Counted from the stretch's first letter, positions 18,179 to 26,405 are shown. The stretch is 50,958 nt of DNA from Mycobacterium sp. 1274761.0 (GCF_001668615.1 NZ_LZMC01000064.1:1-50958); one strand, 5' to 3'. Notes: a model not told the origin generated them from the sequence alone. Numbers and translations: made by a program.

Positions 18179-18265
18179 GCCGACAAATTCGGCACCGTCG
18201 GCTGAGCCGACAAATTCGGCACCGTCGGCTGAGCCGACAAATTCAGTACCGTCGGCTGAGCCGAG
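18170..18265. repeat. 27-bp tandem repeat with palindromes at the fadD8 stop
   Basis: Three 27-bp units (18179-18205, 18206-18232, 18233-18259), the first two identical and the third with two changes, follow the fadD8 stop. Each ends in a copy of the gene's last nine bases including TGA. The palindrome GTCGGCTGAGCCGAC (7-bp arms, one-base centre) occurs at 18170, 18197, 18224 and, with one change, 18251. The array fills most of the 105 bases before the sigma-factor gene. It looks like a VNTR born from the end of fadD8. Confidence 0.95.
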
Positions 18266-18283
18266 GGTCGGCACAATGGGGGC

Positions 18284-19540
18284 GTGCCGACCGATCTACG
18301 CCAAACCGTGGACGCGGTGTGGCGCATGGAGGCCGCCAAGATCGTCGCGACGCTGACGCGCACCGTCGGCGACGTCGGACTGGCCGAGGATCTGGCGGCC
18401 GACGCGCTCGTCGACGCGCTGACGCAATGGCCCACCGGCGGCGTGCCCCGCAATCCGGCGGCGTGGCTGACCACCGTCGCCAAGCGCAAGGCAATCGACC
18501 ACTGGCGCAGGAGCGAGAACCTCGGCACCAAATACGCGGCGCTGGCCCATGACCTGGAAACCCACATCGACGAGCCCGCATGGGATCCCGACCGCATCGA
18601 CGACGATGTGCTGCGGCTGATCTTCATCTCGGCTCATCCCGTGCTGTCGCGCGAAGGACAGATCGCGTTGACCCTGCGCGTGGTGGGCGGCCTCACCACC
18701 GAGGAGATCGCCCGAGCGTTCCTCACCTCGACGTCCACCGTCGCGGCTCGCATCACCCGGGCCAAAAAGGCTTTGGCCGCTGCACATGTGCCGTTCGAGG
18801 TGCCAGACCGTGCGGAATACCCACAGCGGCTATCGGCGGTGTTGGCGGTGATCTACCTGATCTACAACGAGGGCTACTCGGCGTCGTTCGGGGAGCGGTG
18901 GATTCGAGACGAACTTTGCCGTGAGGCGCTTCGCCTCGGCCGGATACTCGCCGCGCTGGTGCCCGACCAGCCCGAGGTGCACGGGCTGGTGTCGTTGATG
19001 GAGTTTCAGTCATCGCGGTTCGCGGCGCGAACGGATGCGGCCGGGGCGCCGATCCTTCTCAAGGACCAGGACCGCACGAAGTGGGACCGCGCGCAGATCG
19101 GTCGCGGGGTGGCCGCGCTGGAGCGCGCGGCGCAGGCGATCGAGAAGAGGGGCACCGGTTGGGGCCCCTATGCACTGCAGGCCGCGCTGGCCGAATGTCA
19201 TGCCACCGCGCCGACCGCCGCCGAAACCGATTGGAGCCGGATCGTCGCGCTGTATGACGGGCTGATGCAGATTTCGGCGTCGCCGGTCGTCGAACTGAAC
19301 CGGGCCGTCGCGGTGGCGATGGCGGATCCGTCGGACGGCCCCCGTCGCGCACTGGAGATCGTCGACTCGCTGAGCGGGTTGGATGGGTCGTATCTGTTGC
19401 CGAGCGTCCGCGGTGAGCTGCTTGCCCGCCTCGGCCGCGCTGACGAGGCCGCCGCCGAGTTCGCCAAGGCAGCCGAGCTCACGGACAACGAGCGGGAACG
19501 AGAGGTGCTGGCCGAAAAGGCATTTCGCGTCCAGCGGTAG
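18284..19540 (+). CDS. ECF sigma factor, ECF42-like with TPR-like C-terminus
   Basis: A 418-residue sigma factor. Region 2 covers about residues 5-75 (DLAADALVDALTQWP, then NPAAWLTTVAKRKAIDHWRR) and region 4 about 110-165 (LRVVGGLTTEEIARAFLTST, then VAARITRAKKALAAA). A long helical extension from about 185 to the end (EGYSASFGERW; AVAMADPSDGPRRALEIVD; ELLARLGRADEAAAEFAKA) fits the TPR-like domain of the ECF42 group, which works without a usual anti-sigma factor. No anti-sigma gene is adjacent. Start is GTG 18284. It is 11 bases before the first FDOR gene and appears to head an operon into menB. Confidence 0.9.
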   Translation: MPTDLRQTVDAVWRMEAAKIVATLTRTVGDVGLAEDLAADALVDALTQWPTGGVPRNPAAWLTTVAKRKAIDHWRRSENLGTKYAALAHDLETHIDEPAWDPDRIDDDVLRLIFISAHPVLSREGQIALTLRVVGGLTTEEIARAFLTSTSTVAARITRAKKALAAAHVPFEVPDRAEYPQRLSAVLAVIYLIYNEGYSASFGERWIRDELCREALRLGRILAALVPDQPEVHGLVSLMEFQSSRFAARTDAAGAPILLKDQDRTKWDRAQIGRGVAALERAAQAIEKRGTGWGPYALQAALAECHATAPTAAETDWSRIVALYDGLMQISASPVVELNRAVAVAMADPSDGPRRALEIVDSLSGLDGSYLLPSVRGELLARLGRADEAAAEFAKAAELTDNEREREVLAEKAFRVQR

Positions 19541-19551
19541 GGTCGCCAACT

Positions 19552-20007
19552 ATGACAGACCGTGTCGCGCCACCGCGGTGGCTGAAGCCCTTGAACAAGG
19601 TGTTCATGGTCGTGCTGCGGTTGGGGTTGCCGATCTCGCGCGTCGAGTCGCCGGTGATCCTGACCGTGCCGGGCCGCAAATCCGGCAAGCCGCGTTCCAC
19701 GCCGGTCACGCCGCTGGCCGTCGATGGCGAGCGCTACGTCGTCAACGGCTACCCCGGGGCCGACTGGGTCGACAACGTCCGCGTCGCCGGCGAAGTGACG
19801 CTGACACAGGGCCGACGCACGGAACGGGTGCGGATGGTGGAGATGTCGCCGACGGATGCGCGCCCGGTGCTGCGGGCGTTTCCTGCAGCGGTGCCGACAG
19901 GCGTCGAGTTGATGAAGCGCGTGGGGCTGCTGGCCGAGGGCACACCCGACGAAATGCAGACCCTGGCGGGGCGTTGCCCGGTGTTCAGGATCGAGCCGGT
20001 CACGTAG
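19552..20007 (+). CDS. FDOR (Ddn-type) F420-dependent oxidoreductase, copy 1
   Basis: A 151-residue deazaflavin (F420)-dependent nitroreductase-family protein. The split beta-barrel motif GRKSGKPRSTPVTPLAVDG and the cofactor-site segment GYPGADWVDNVRVAGEVTL are clear. Related Ddn-type enzymes use F420H2 to reduce quinones and nitroimidazoles; a quinone reductase role is attractive beside menB but is inference. It lies 11 bases after the sigma gene and 9 before its paralogue. Confidence 0.9.
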   Translation: MTDRVAPPRWLKPLNKVFMVVLRLGLPISRVESPVILTVPGRKSGKPRSTPVTPLAVDGERYVVNGYPGADWVDNVRVAGEVTLTQGRRTERVRMVEMSPTDARPVLRAFPAAVPTGVELMKRVGLLAEGTPDEMQTLAGRCPVFRIEPVT

Positions 20008-20016
20008 CGTCGAATT

Positions 20017-20472
20017 ATGTCTGACAGCAAGCGAATTCGGCCGCCCTGGTGGCTGAAGTACGTCAACAGGGTGATGGTCGGGATTCAGCGACTGGGCTTT
20101 GGGTTCGGCGGCAAGGGCCCGGTCATCCTGGTCACGCGCGGCCGCAAGTCGGGAAAGCTGCGCTCGACGCCGATCACGCCGATGACCGTCGACGGCACCC
20201 GCTACGTGCTGGGAGGGCTGCCCAGCAGCGACTGGGCGGCGAATGTCCGCGCCGCGGGCGAGGTCGAGCTGCGGCAGGGGCGCAACACCGAACGCGTCCG
20301 CATGGTCGAGCTGTCCCCGGATGAGGCCAGACCGTTGCTTCGACTGTTTCCAGTGGAAGTGCCCACCGGCGTGAGCTTTCTGAAGAACGCGGGATTAGTG
20401 ACAGGACCCAATCCCGACGAATACGAAGCGCTTGCCGGACGCTGTCCCGTCTTCCGAATGGACCCGGCTTAA
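20017..20472 (+). CDS. FDOR (Ddn-type) F420-dependent oxidoreductase, copy 2
   Basis: A 151-residue tandem paralogue of the preceding gene, of identical length. It has GRKSGKLRSTPITPMTVDG, then LPSSDWAANVRAAGEVEL. The ATG at 20017 follows the previous stop by nine bases and its own stop precedes menB by ten, so the three are almost certainly translated from one message. Divergence between the copies is too high for a recent duplication. Confidence 0.9.
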   Translation: MSDSKRIRPPWWLKYVNRVMVGIQRLGFGFGGKGPVILVTRGRKSGKLRSTPITPMTVDGTRYVLGGLPSSDWAANVRAAGEVELRQGRNTERVRMVELSPDEARPLLRLFPVEVPTGVSFLKNAGLVTGPNPDEYEALAGRCPVFRMDPA

Positions 20473-20482
20473 AGTCGACGGG

Positions 20483-21412
20483 ATGAGCACCACGGCGAGC
20501 AGCGAATCCGGCACCGCGGACAATCCGTTCAACCCCGACCTGTGGCGGCCGGTCGACGGCTTCGAGCTGACCGACATCACCTATCACCGCCACCTCGACC
20601 AGCCCACGGTCCGGGTCGCCTTCGACCGCCCCGAGGTACGCAACGCCTTTCGCCCGCACACCGTCGACGAGCTCTATCGCGTGCTCGACCACGCGAGGAT
20701 GTCGCCGGATGTCGGCGTCGTCCTGCTCACCGGAAATGGGCCGTCGCCGAAAGACGGCGGCTGGGCCTTCTGTTCCGGCGGCGACCAACGCATCCGCGGT
20801 CGCAGCGGCTACCAGTACGCCTCGGGCGAGACGGCCGACACCGTCGACGTGGCCCGTGCCGGCAGGTTGCACATCCTCGAGGTGCAGCGGCTGATCCGAT
20901 TCATGCCCAAGGTCGTCATCTGCCTGGTGAACGGATGGGCCGCCGGCGGCGGACACAGCCTGCACGTGGTGTGCGACCTGACGCTGGCCAGCCGCGAGCA
21001 TGCCCGGTTCAAGCAGACCGACGCCGACGTCGGCAGCTTCGACGGCGGCTACGGCAGCGCGTATCTCGCTAAGCAGGTCGGGCAGAAGTTCGCCCGCGAG
21101 ATCTTCTTCCTCGGCAGGCCATATACGGCTGAGCAGATGCACGCGATGGGCGCCGTCAACGAGGTCGCCGACCACGCCGATCTCGAAACGGTGGCATTGG
21201 AGTGGGCCGCGGCGATCAACGGCAAGTCGCCGCAGGCGATCCGGATGCTGAAGTACGCGTTCAACCTGACCGACGACGGGCTCGTCGGACAGCAGCTGTT
21301 CGCCGGCGAGGCGACGCGGTTGGCGTACATGACCGACGAGGCCGTCGAGGGCCGCGACGCGTTCCTGGAGAAACGCGACCCCGACTGGAGCCCGTTTCCT
21401 CGCTATTTCTAG
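20483..21412 (+). CDS. menB: 1,4-Dihydroxy-2-naphthoyl-CoA synthase MenB
   Basis: A crotonase-fold enzyme that closes the second ring of the menaquinone nucleus. At 309 residues it has the usual length. Recognisable blocks are FCSGGDQRIRG, the variable loop GRSGYQYASGE, the oxyanion region NGWAAGGGHSLHVVCDLTLA and the conserved TDADVGSFDGGYGSAYLA. The ATG at 20483 starts MSTTASSESG; an upstream start at 20432 would overlap the FDOR gene. Placement behind a sigma factor and two FDOR genes is unusual. Confidence 0.96.
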   Translation: MSTTASSESGTADNPFNPDLWRPVDGFELTDITYHRHLDQPTVRVAFDRPEVRNAFRPHTVDELYRVLDHARMSPDVGVVLLTGNGPSPKDGGWAFCSGGDQRIRGRSGYQYASGETADTVDVARAGRLHILEVQRLIRFMPKVVICLVNGWAAGGGHSLHVVCDLTLASREHARFKQTDADVGSFDGGYGSAYLAKQVGQKFAREIFFLGRPYTAEQMHAMGAVNEVADHADLETVALEWAAAINGKSPQAIRMLKYAFNLTDDGLVGQQLFAGEATRLAYMTDEAVEGRDAFLEKRDPDWSPFPRYF

Positions 21413-21486
21413 AGCGATTTCGGCGTGATTTCCCGCGACCAGGGCGGGTTTTCACGCCCGAATCGAGCGGTCCGTAGACTCCACGG

Positions 21487-22371
21487 GTGAGTAAGAGCCC
21501 ATTGCGGCGGCTGGCCGATGAGCTGGTGCTGGCCAGCATGCGTCCCCCCGTCGCCCCTCAGCTGATGCTGTATCGACCGGGGCAGCGAGACGTCGACCTC
21601 AACGGCAAGCGCATCATGCTCACCGGCGCCTCCTCGGGCATCGGCGAGGCCGCCGCAGAGAAGTTCGCCCGCCGCGGCGCCACCGTCGTTGTCGTGGCGC
21701 GACGCAAGGAGCTGCTCGACGCGGTCGCCGGCCGGATCCTGGCCAAGGGTGGCGACGCGGTGGCCATCGACTGCGACCTGGCCGACCTCGACGCCGTCGA
21801 TGCGCTGGCCGCGCGCGTCGAGGAGACGATCGGCGGCGTGGACATCCTCGTCAACAACGCGGGCAAGTCGATCCGCCGGCCGCTGGCCGAGTCGCTCGAG
21901 CGGTGGCATGACGTCGAGCGGACGATGACCTTGAATTACTACTCGCCACTGCGGCTGATCCGCGCGCTGGCCCCCGGCATGCTCGAGCGCGGCGAGGGCC
22001 ACATCATCAACGTCGCCACGTGGGGTGTGTTGAGTGAATCTTCGCCCCTATTCGGCGTTTACAACGCGTCGAAGGCGGCCCTGTCGGCGGTGAGCCGGGT
22101 CATCGAAACCGAGTGGGCGCGCAAGGGCGTGCACTCGACGACGCTGTACTACCCGTTGGTGGCCACCCCGATGATCGCGCCGACAAAGGCCTATCAGGGC
22201 CTGCCCGCGCTCACGCCTGCCGAGGCGGCGGACTGGATGGTGACCGCCGCACGCACCCGGCCGGTGCGCATCGCGCCGCGAATGGCCGTCACGGCCAAGG
22301 CCATCGACACTGTCGCCCCCAGCTGGCTCAACGCGATCATGAAGCGACAGCGGGTGCAGCCCAGCGCGTGA
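21487..22371 (+). CDS. SDR family oxidoreductase (Rv0547-like)
   Basis: A 294-residue short-chain dehydrogenase. TGASSGIG, VVARRKELLD, DILVNNAGKS and YNASKAALSAVSR give a complete cofactor and catalytic set. A preceding 35 residues (PLRRLADELVLASMRPP) and a C-terminal helix region may bind membrane or partner. The GTG at 21487 lacks a strong ribosome site; it follows menB by 74 bases. M. tuberculosis Rv0547c has the same place. The substrate is unknown. Confidence 0.9.
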   Translation: MSKSPLRRLADELVLASMRPPVAPQLMLYRPGQRDVDLNGKRIMLTGASSGIGEAAAEKFARRGATVVVVARRKELLDAVAGRILAKGGDAVAIDCDLADLDAVDALAARVEETIGGVDILVNNAGKSIRRPLAESLERWHDVERTMTLNYYSPLRLIRALAPGMLERGEGHIINVATWGVLSESSPLFGVYNASKAALSAVSRVIETEWARKGVHSTTLYYPLVATPMIAPTKAYQGLPALTPAEAADWMVTAARTRPVRIAPRMAVTAKAIDTVAPSWLNAIMKRQRVQPSA

Positions 22372-22415
22372 GTGTCGTCAATCGGATCACCGGCCCGACG
22401 TGGTAAACAACAGTC

Positions 22416-22787
22416 ATGGAGATCCTGGCGAGCCGGATGCTCCTGCGGCCCGCCGATTATGAGCGTTCGTTGCGGTTCTATCGTGACGAGCTCGGGCTGG
22501 CGATCGCCCGCGACTACGGGGCGGGCACCGTCTTCTATGCCGGCCAGTCGCTGATCGAGCTGGCCGGCCATGGCGGACCCGACGCGTGCGGCACGATGTG
22601 GCTGCAGGTGCGCGATGTCTATGCCACGGAGAAGGAACTGATCGAGCGCGGCGTGCCGGTCGCACGCGAAGCCCGCGAGGAACCATGGGGGCTACACGAG
22701 ATGCACGTGACCGATCCCGACGGCGTCACGCTGATCTTCGTGCAGGTGCCCGAGACGCATCCGCTGCGCCGCGACACCAGGAACTAG
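22416..22787 (+). CDS. Glyoxalase/VOC family protein (Rv0546-like)
   Basis: A 123-residue single-domain vicinal-oxygen-chelate protein. The first half (LLRPADYERSLRFYRDELGL, then GTVFYAGQSLIELAGH) and second half (WLQVRDVYATEKELIERG, then GLHEMHVTDPDGVTLIFVQ) form the paired beta-alpha-beta-beta-beta units. Several His/Glu residues could bind metal. The substrate is unknown. Its stop abuts, base for base, the stop of the convergent DUF3349 gene. Confidence 0.88.
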   Translation: MEILASRMLLRPADYERSLRFYRDELGLAIARDYGAGTVFYAGQSLIELAGHGGPDACGTMWLQVRDVYATEKELIERGVPVAREAREEPWGLHEMHVTDPDGVTLIFVQVPETHPLRRDTRN

Positions 22788-23096
22788 CTAGCGGGCGGGA
22801 GTCGCCAGCGGCCAACCGACCGAGGCCAGCCGGGCGGCAACCTGGTTCAGCTCTTCGGGATTCGGCTCCTTCTCGATGACCTTATGGATCGCGTCACGAA
22901 TCTCATTCTCGGTCACGGTGTCCGAATCGTTCCCCCGCAAGATGGATTGTGCGGCCTTGACCACCTGCTCCTCGGTGAGGCTGCGCTTCAGTAACGCCAG
23001 CAACGGAAAGTAGTCCTTCTGGGGCACGCCCTCCGGATAGCCCTGGTGCAACCAGGCGATGACACTGTCGAACACACCTTGGTTGGTCTGAGTCAT
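22788..23096 (-). CDS. DUF3349 protein, copy 1 (pitA-linked)
   Basis: A 102-residue soluble helical protein of DUF3349 (IAWLHQGYPEGVPQKDYFPL, ending ARLASVGWPLATP). A second, about 40 percent similar copy is at 24917, in the opposite orientation on the far side of pitA. It is the last gene of a pitA-DUF-DUF3349 minus-strand operon. The function is unknown; M. tuberculosis Rv0543c is the named relative. Confidence 0.88.
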   Translation of the reverse strand: MTQTNQGVFDSVIAWLHQGYPEGVPQKDYFPLLALLKRSLTEEQVVKAAQSILRGNDSDTVTENEIRDAIHKVIEKEPNPEELNQVAARLASVGWPLATPAR

Positions 23097-23106
23097 GAAC
23101 TCGGCC

Positions 23107-23391
23107 TCACTTTTTGGGCATCATCGGGAACGGATCGAACCCGAAATGGTGGACGATCGTCGCCCTGGTGATCCACAGCACCGCGGTGAGGATCACCCAG
23201 CCGACAAACACGAACAGCAGAATGCCTAGATACTTCAGCGCCGGATTCGGGGCCTGCACCGTGCCGTCGGCCGCTTGTCCTCCCGCACCGCGCGAGTACG
23301 CCACCAGGCCGCCCGCGAAGACCGCGGGCAGGCCTGCGCCGAGGATGAGACCCACGACGAGCACCTTGAAGATCGCTTCCAAATAGGACAC
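23107..23391 (-). CDS. Small membrane protein (Rv0544-like)
   Basis: A 94-residue protein with two membrane helices at about 8-30 and 52-74 and a short C-terminal tail (FGFDPFPMMPKK). GTG 23391 is chosen because AAGGAA lies about 6 bases upstream and the hydrophobic helix follows at once. It is 28 bases after pitA and 10 before DUF3349. The function is unknown; linkage suggests a part in phosphate uptake or its control. Confidence 0.85.
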   Translation of the reverse strand: MSYLEAIFKVLVVGLILGAGLPAVFAGGLVAYSRGAGGQAADGTVQAPNPALKYLGILLFVFVGWVILTAVLWITRATIVHHFGFDPFPMMPKK

Positions 23392-23419
23392 TGGGGTTCC
23401 TTCGCTTGCGGCCCTGCGG

Positions 23420-24685
23420 TCAGACCGCGGCCTGGTCCTTGGTTTCGTTGACGTCCTTGGGTGCCTTGGTGGCTTCCCGGAGCTCTGCGGGAACGACGGA
23501 GTTGGTGGACTCGTCCCAGGCGGCGTTGACGTTGGTGCTGTCGACCTTCTGCTGCTGGGCACGCCACCACATGTAGAACGACAGCGCGCACAGGATGACG
23601 AAGATCAGGCCGTCGCCCGCGAGATCAGAGCCAGTGAGCGACCCGACGCCGTGCGACAGCCAAAAGGCAAGTGCGCCAACAAGTGCCGCGGCAGGGAGGG
23701 TGATCAACCAGGCGACCGCCATGCGCCCGGCAACCGCCCAGCGCACTTCGGCGCCCGGCTTACCGACGCCGCTGCCGAGGATCGAGCCCGTCGCCACATG
23801 GGTGGTCGACAACGCCATGCCTGCGGCGCTGGAGCTGAGAATGATTGCAGCCGATGATGCTTCGGCGGCCAGGCCCTGCGGCGACTCGATCTCCACGAGA
23901 CCCTTGCCGAGGGTGCGGATGACTCGCCAGCCACCGATGTAGGTGCCGAGACCGATCGCGAGCGCACAGCTGACGACGATCCAGAATGGCAGGCCGTCCT
24001 TCTTGACGTCGCTGTTCAGATGACCGGTGGTGATGAGCGCCAGGGCGATCACGCCCATCGTCTTTTGGGCGTCGTTAGTGCCATGCGACAGCGCGACAAG
24101 GGAGGCCGTGGCGATCTGGCCCCAGCGGAAGCCCTCCTCGCGCCGCCTCACAGCCACCTTGCGGGTGATCCGGTACACCAGCCAGGTGCCGCAAGCGGCG
24201 ACCAGGCAGGCGATCACAGGAGCGGCGACGGCGGGTATCAGCACCTTGGAGGTGATGCCGCTCCAGTTCACGCCCGCGGTTCCCAAGGCGGCCAGCCCGG
24301 CGCCGATCAGTCCGCCGAAGAGCGCGTGCGACGAACTCGATGGAATGCCGAACAGCCAGGTGAGCAGGTTCCACAGGATGCCGCCGATGAGACCGGCGAA
24401 GATGATCGTCAGCCCGGTCGACGCCGTGATCGACTGGATGAGCGCGCCCGTTTTGCTGTCCTGGACTTTGAGAACCGAGGTTGTCACGGTGACCGCGACC
24501 TCGACCGACAGGAATGCGCCGACGAGGTTGAGGATGCCGGCCAGCAGCACTGCGGTCTTGGGCTTCAGCGCGCCGGTCGCGATCGACGTCGCCATCGCGT
24601 TCCCGGTGTCGTGAAACCCGTTGGTGAAGTCGAATGCCAGTGCCGTTGCGATCAACAGCACCAGAATGATCAGCTCTGCGCTCAT
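23420..24685 (-). CDS. pitA: Low-affinity inorganic phosphate transporter PitA
   Basis: A 421-residue polytopic transporter of the PiT family, moving metal-phosphate with protons. Both signature repeats are present: FTNGFHDTGNAMATSIATGAL near the N-terminus (as FTNGFHDTGNAMATSI) and LSHGTNDAQKTMGVI after the central loop. ATG 24685 is chosen over an in-frame TTG at 24694; neither has a clear ribosome site. A PHO-box-like element lies about 100 bases upstream. In M. tuberculosis pitA points the same way as menB and menE, but here it points the other way. Confidence 0.95.
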   Translation of the reverse strand: MSAELIILVLLIATALAFDFTNGFHDTGNAMATSIATGALKPKTAVLLAGILNLVGAFLSVEVAVTVTTSVLKVQDSKTGALIQSITASTGLTIIFAGLIGGILWNLLTWLFGIPSSSSHALFGGLIGAGLAALGTAGVNWSGITSKVLIPAVAAPVIACLVAACGTWLVYRITRKVAVRRREEGFRWGQIATASLVALSHGTNDAQKTMGVIALALITTGHLNSDVKKDGLPFWIVVSCALAIGLGTYIGGWRVIRTLGKGLVEIESPQGLAAEASSAAIILSSSAAGMALSTTHVATGSILGSGVGKPGAEVRWAVAGRMAVAWLITLPAAALVGALAFWLSHGVGSLTGSDLAGDGLIFVILCALSFYMWWRAQQQKVDSTNVNAAWDESTNSVVPAELREATKAPKDVNETKDQAAV

Positions 24686-24781
24686 GATTGCCAATTCTGA
24701 AGGAATCTCAACGGTTTTGACCAGCCGCTAGGCACTCTAAGGGCCCCCTTCGACCAGGCAGTTTGCGGCTTCCGGTGAGGT

Positions 24782-24803
24782 GTTCATTCAGTGTTCACCC
24801 GCT
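24782..24803 (+). promoter_or_regulatory. PHO-box-like direct repeat
   Basis: Two adjacent 11-bp units, GTTCATTCAGT and GTTCACCCGCT, each fit 10 of 11 positions of the actinobacterial PHO-box unit G(G/T)TCAYYYR(G/C)G bound by PhoP in Streptomyces; mycobacterial RegX3 binds similar repeats. It lies between pitA and the second DUF3349 gene and could serve either. The 231-base gap shows no other clear element. Confidence 0.6.
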
Positions 24804-24916
24804 GTCTCGGAGACGTTTGCTTATGGCGATAACCCCGGCCGCCCAGGAGCAGCACTTCCACTATCGTGCTTCCGTAGGATCATGGTTGGTTAGCCACGCC
24901 GTGGGGAGTCAAAACG

Positions 24917-25219
24917 GTGAACAAGTTCCTCGCAAAAATCGTCGCGTGGATCACCTCTGGGTATCCGGAGGGCGTCCCCGGGCCAGACCGTGTTCCGTTG
25001 TTCGCGTTGTTGAAGCCGCGGCTCACCGACGACGAAGTCAAGACCGTCGTCGCAGAATTGTTGAAGCGCGGCGAGTTCGACCATGTCGACATCGGCGTGC
25101 TGATCACCCAGTTGACCGACGAACTTCCGGCCCCGGAAGACGTCGAACGCGTGCGCGTTCACCTGGCCACCAACGGCTGGCCGCTCGACGATCCCCGCGA
25201 CGCCGAGGAGACGGAATAG
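24917..25219 (+). CDS. DUF3349 protein, copy 2 (menE-linked)
   Basis: A 100-residue DUF3349 protein (IVAWITSGYPEGVPGPDRVPL, shown here as IVAWITSGYPEGVP; ending HLATNGWPLDDP). It starts at GTG 24917 and ends at most 20 bases before menE, so it is probably in one message with it. It resembles copy 1 at about 40 percent by eye, so the duplication is old. Confidence 0.88.
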   Translation: MNKFLAKIVAWITSGYPEGVPGPDRVPLFALLKPRLTDDEVKTVVAELLKRGEFDHVDIGVLITQLTDELPAPEDVERVRVHLATNGWPLDDPRDAEETE

Positions 25220-25239
25220 CCGTCCTGCGAATCGTTCCT

Positions 25240-26364
25240 GTGCCGGCCGGACCGTCGGCGCTGACGGTGTTGCCTGAAATCGAGGCGGCGCTGCGCGGCG
25301 TCGGATCCGCAATGTTGCCCGTGCCCGCCGACGATGAACGCAAAACCCATTTGCTCGCAACGTCATTGAGGGTCGACGAGGATATCGACGACGACGTTGT
25401 GGCGGTGATATCGACGTCGGGAACGACCGGTGTCCCGAAGGGAGCGATGCTGACCGCGGCGGCACTCGCCGCCAGCGCGAACGCGACACATCACCGCCTG
25501 GGCGGAGCGGGACGGTGGTTGCTGGCCCTGCCCGCCTACCACATCGCCGGCCTACAAGTGCTGGTGCGCAGCGTGATTGCGGGTCGCGATCCCGTCGCGC
25601 TCTCGGCTCGATTCGACCCGGCCGAGCTACCTGCGGCAATTTCGGCGATGGGTCCCGGCCGCCGATATGCGTCGCTGGTGGCCGCTCAGTTGGACACGGC
25701 GCTGGCCGACTCCGCGGCGCGCGCGGCACTCGCAGAGCTGGACGCGGTGCTGATCGGCGGTGGACCCACGCCATCGCACATCGTCGAAAGGTCCGCGGCG
25801 GCAGGGATTTTCGTGGTTAAGACGTACGGCATGAGCGAGACAGCCGGCGGGTGCGTCTACGACGGCGTACCACTGGACGGTGTCCGGGTCCGCATTGACA
25901 CCGGCGGCCGGATCGCCATTGGCGGTGCAACGCTGGCGAAAGGATACCGCAATCCGCCCGCCGAGAACCCATTCGCCCAGCCGGGCTGGTTCTTGACCGA
26001 CGACATTGGCGCACTTGATAGTTCGGGAACGCTACGGGTACTCGGCAGGACCGACGACGCGATCAGCACGGGCGGGCTGACCGTCTTCCCGCAGCTTGTC
26101 GAGAACGCGTTGGGTTCGCATCCGCGGGTAGCAGACTGCGCAGTCTTCGGTGTACCCGACGATCGGCTCGGCCAACGGGTGGTCGCGGCCATCGTGGCCG
26201 TCGATGGATACCCGCCGCCGACGCTGGATGAGGTGCGGACCCATGTCAAGGCAATACTGGATGCGACCGCCGCCCCACGCCAGCTCCACGTCCTCGACGA
26301 ACTTCCCCGGCGCGGTATCGGAAAGCTGGATCGGCGAACGTTGATCGCGCGCTTCAGCGAGTGA
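25240..26364 (+). CDS. menE: o-Succinylbenzoate-CoA ligase MenE
   Basis: An ANL-superfamily ligase that forms OSB-CoA in menaquinone synthesis. It has STSGTTGVPKGAML, YGMSETAGGCVYDG, FLTDDIGALD, LGRTDDAISTGGLTVFP and the catalytic lysine in RRGIGKLDRR. With about 374 residues it is shorter than the 450-480 of E. coli or Bacillus but like M. tuberculosis Rv0542c. The first normal start is GTG 25240, with no ribosome site; AGGAG at 25206-25210 would better serve a CTG at 25225. Start uncertain, identity firm. Confidence 0.93.
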   Translation: MPAGPSALTVLPEIEAALRGVGSAMLPVPADDERKTHLLATSLRVDEDIDDDVVAVISTSGTTGVPKGAMLTAAALAASANATHHRLGGAGRWLLALPAYHIAGLQVLVRSVIAGRDPVALSARFDPAELPAAISAMGPGRRYASLVAAQLDTALADSAARAALAELDAVLIGGGPTPSHIVERSAAAGIFVVKTYGMSETAGGCVYDGVPLDGVRVRIDTGGRIAIGGATLAKGYRNPPAENPFAQPGWFLTDDIGALDSSGTLRVLGRTDDAISTGGLTVFPQLVENALGSHPRVADCAVFGVPDDRLGQRVVAAIVAVDGYPPPTLDEVRTHVKAILDATAAPRQLHVLDELPRRGIGKLDRRTLIARFSE

Positions 26365-26405
26365 GCACCTGGCGCCAGGGAATGTGAGTCCAGCATGATG
26401 AAGCG

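Noticed and set aside
18170..18265. CRISPR array
   Set aside because: The units are contiguous with no unique spacers and no cas genes are near.
18056..18274. Minus-strand frame with repeated GSADGAEFV peptides
   Set aside because: The repetition is only the 27-bp DNA array read backwards; there is no ribosome site and it overlaps the fadD8 end.
18179..20483. vapBC toxin-antitoxin pair expected here by synteny with M. tuberculosis
   Set aside because: No PIN-domain or AbrB/RHH-type small genes are visible; the space is filled by the sigma factor and two FDOR genes.
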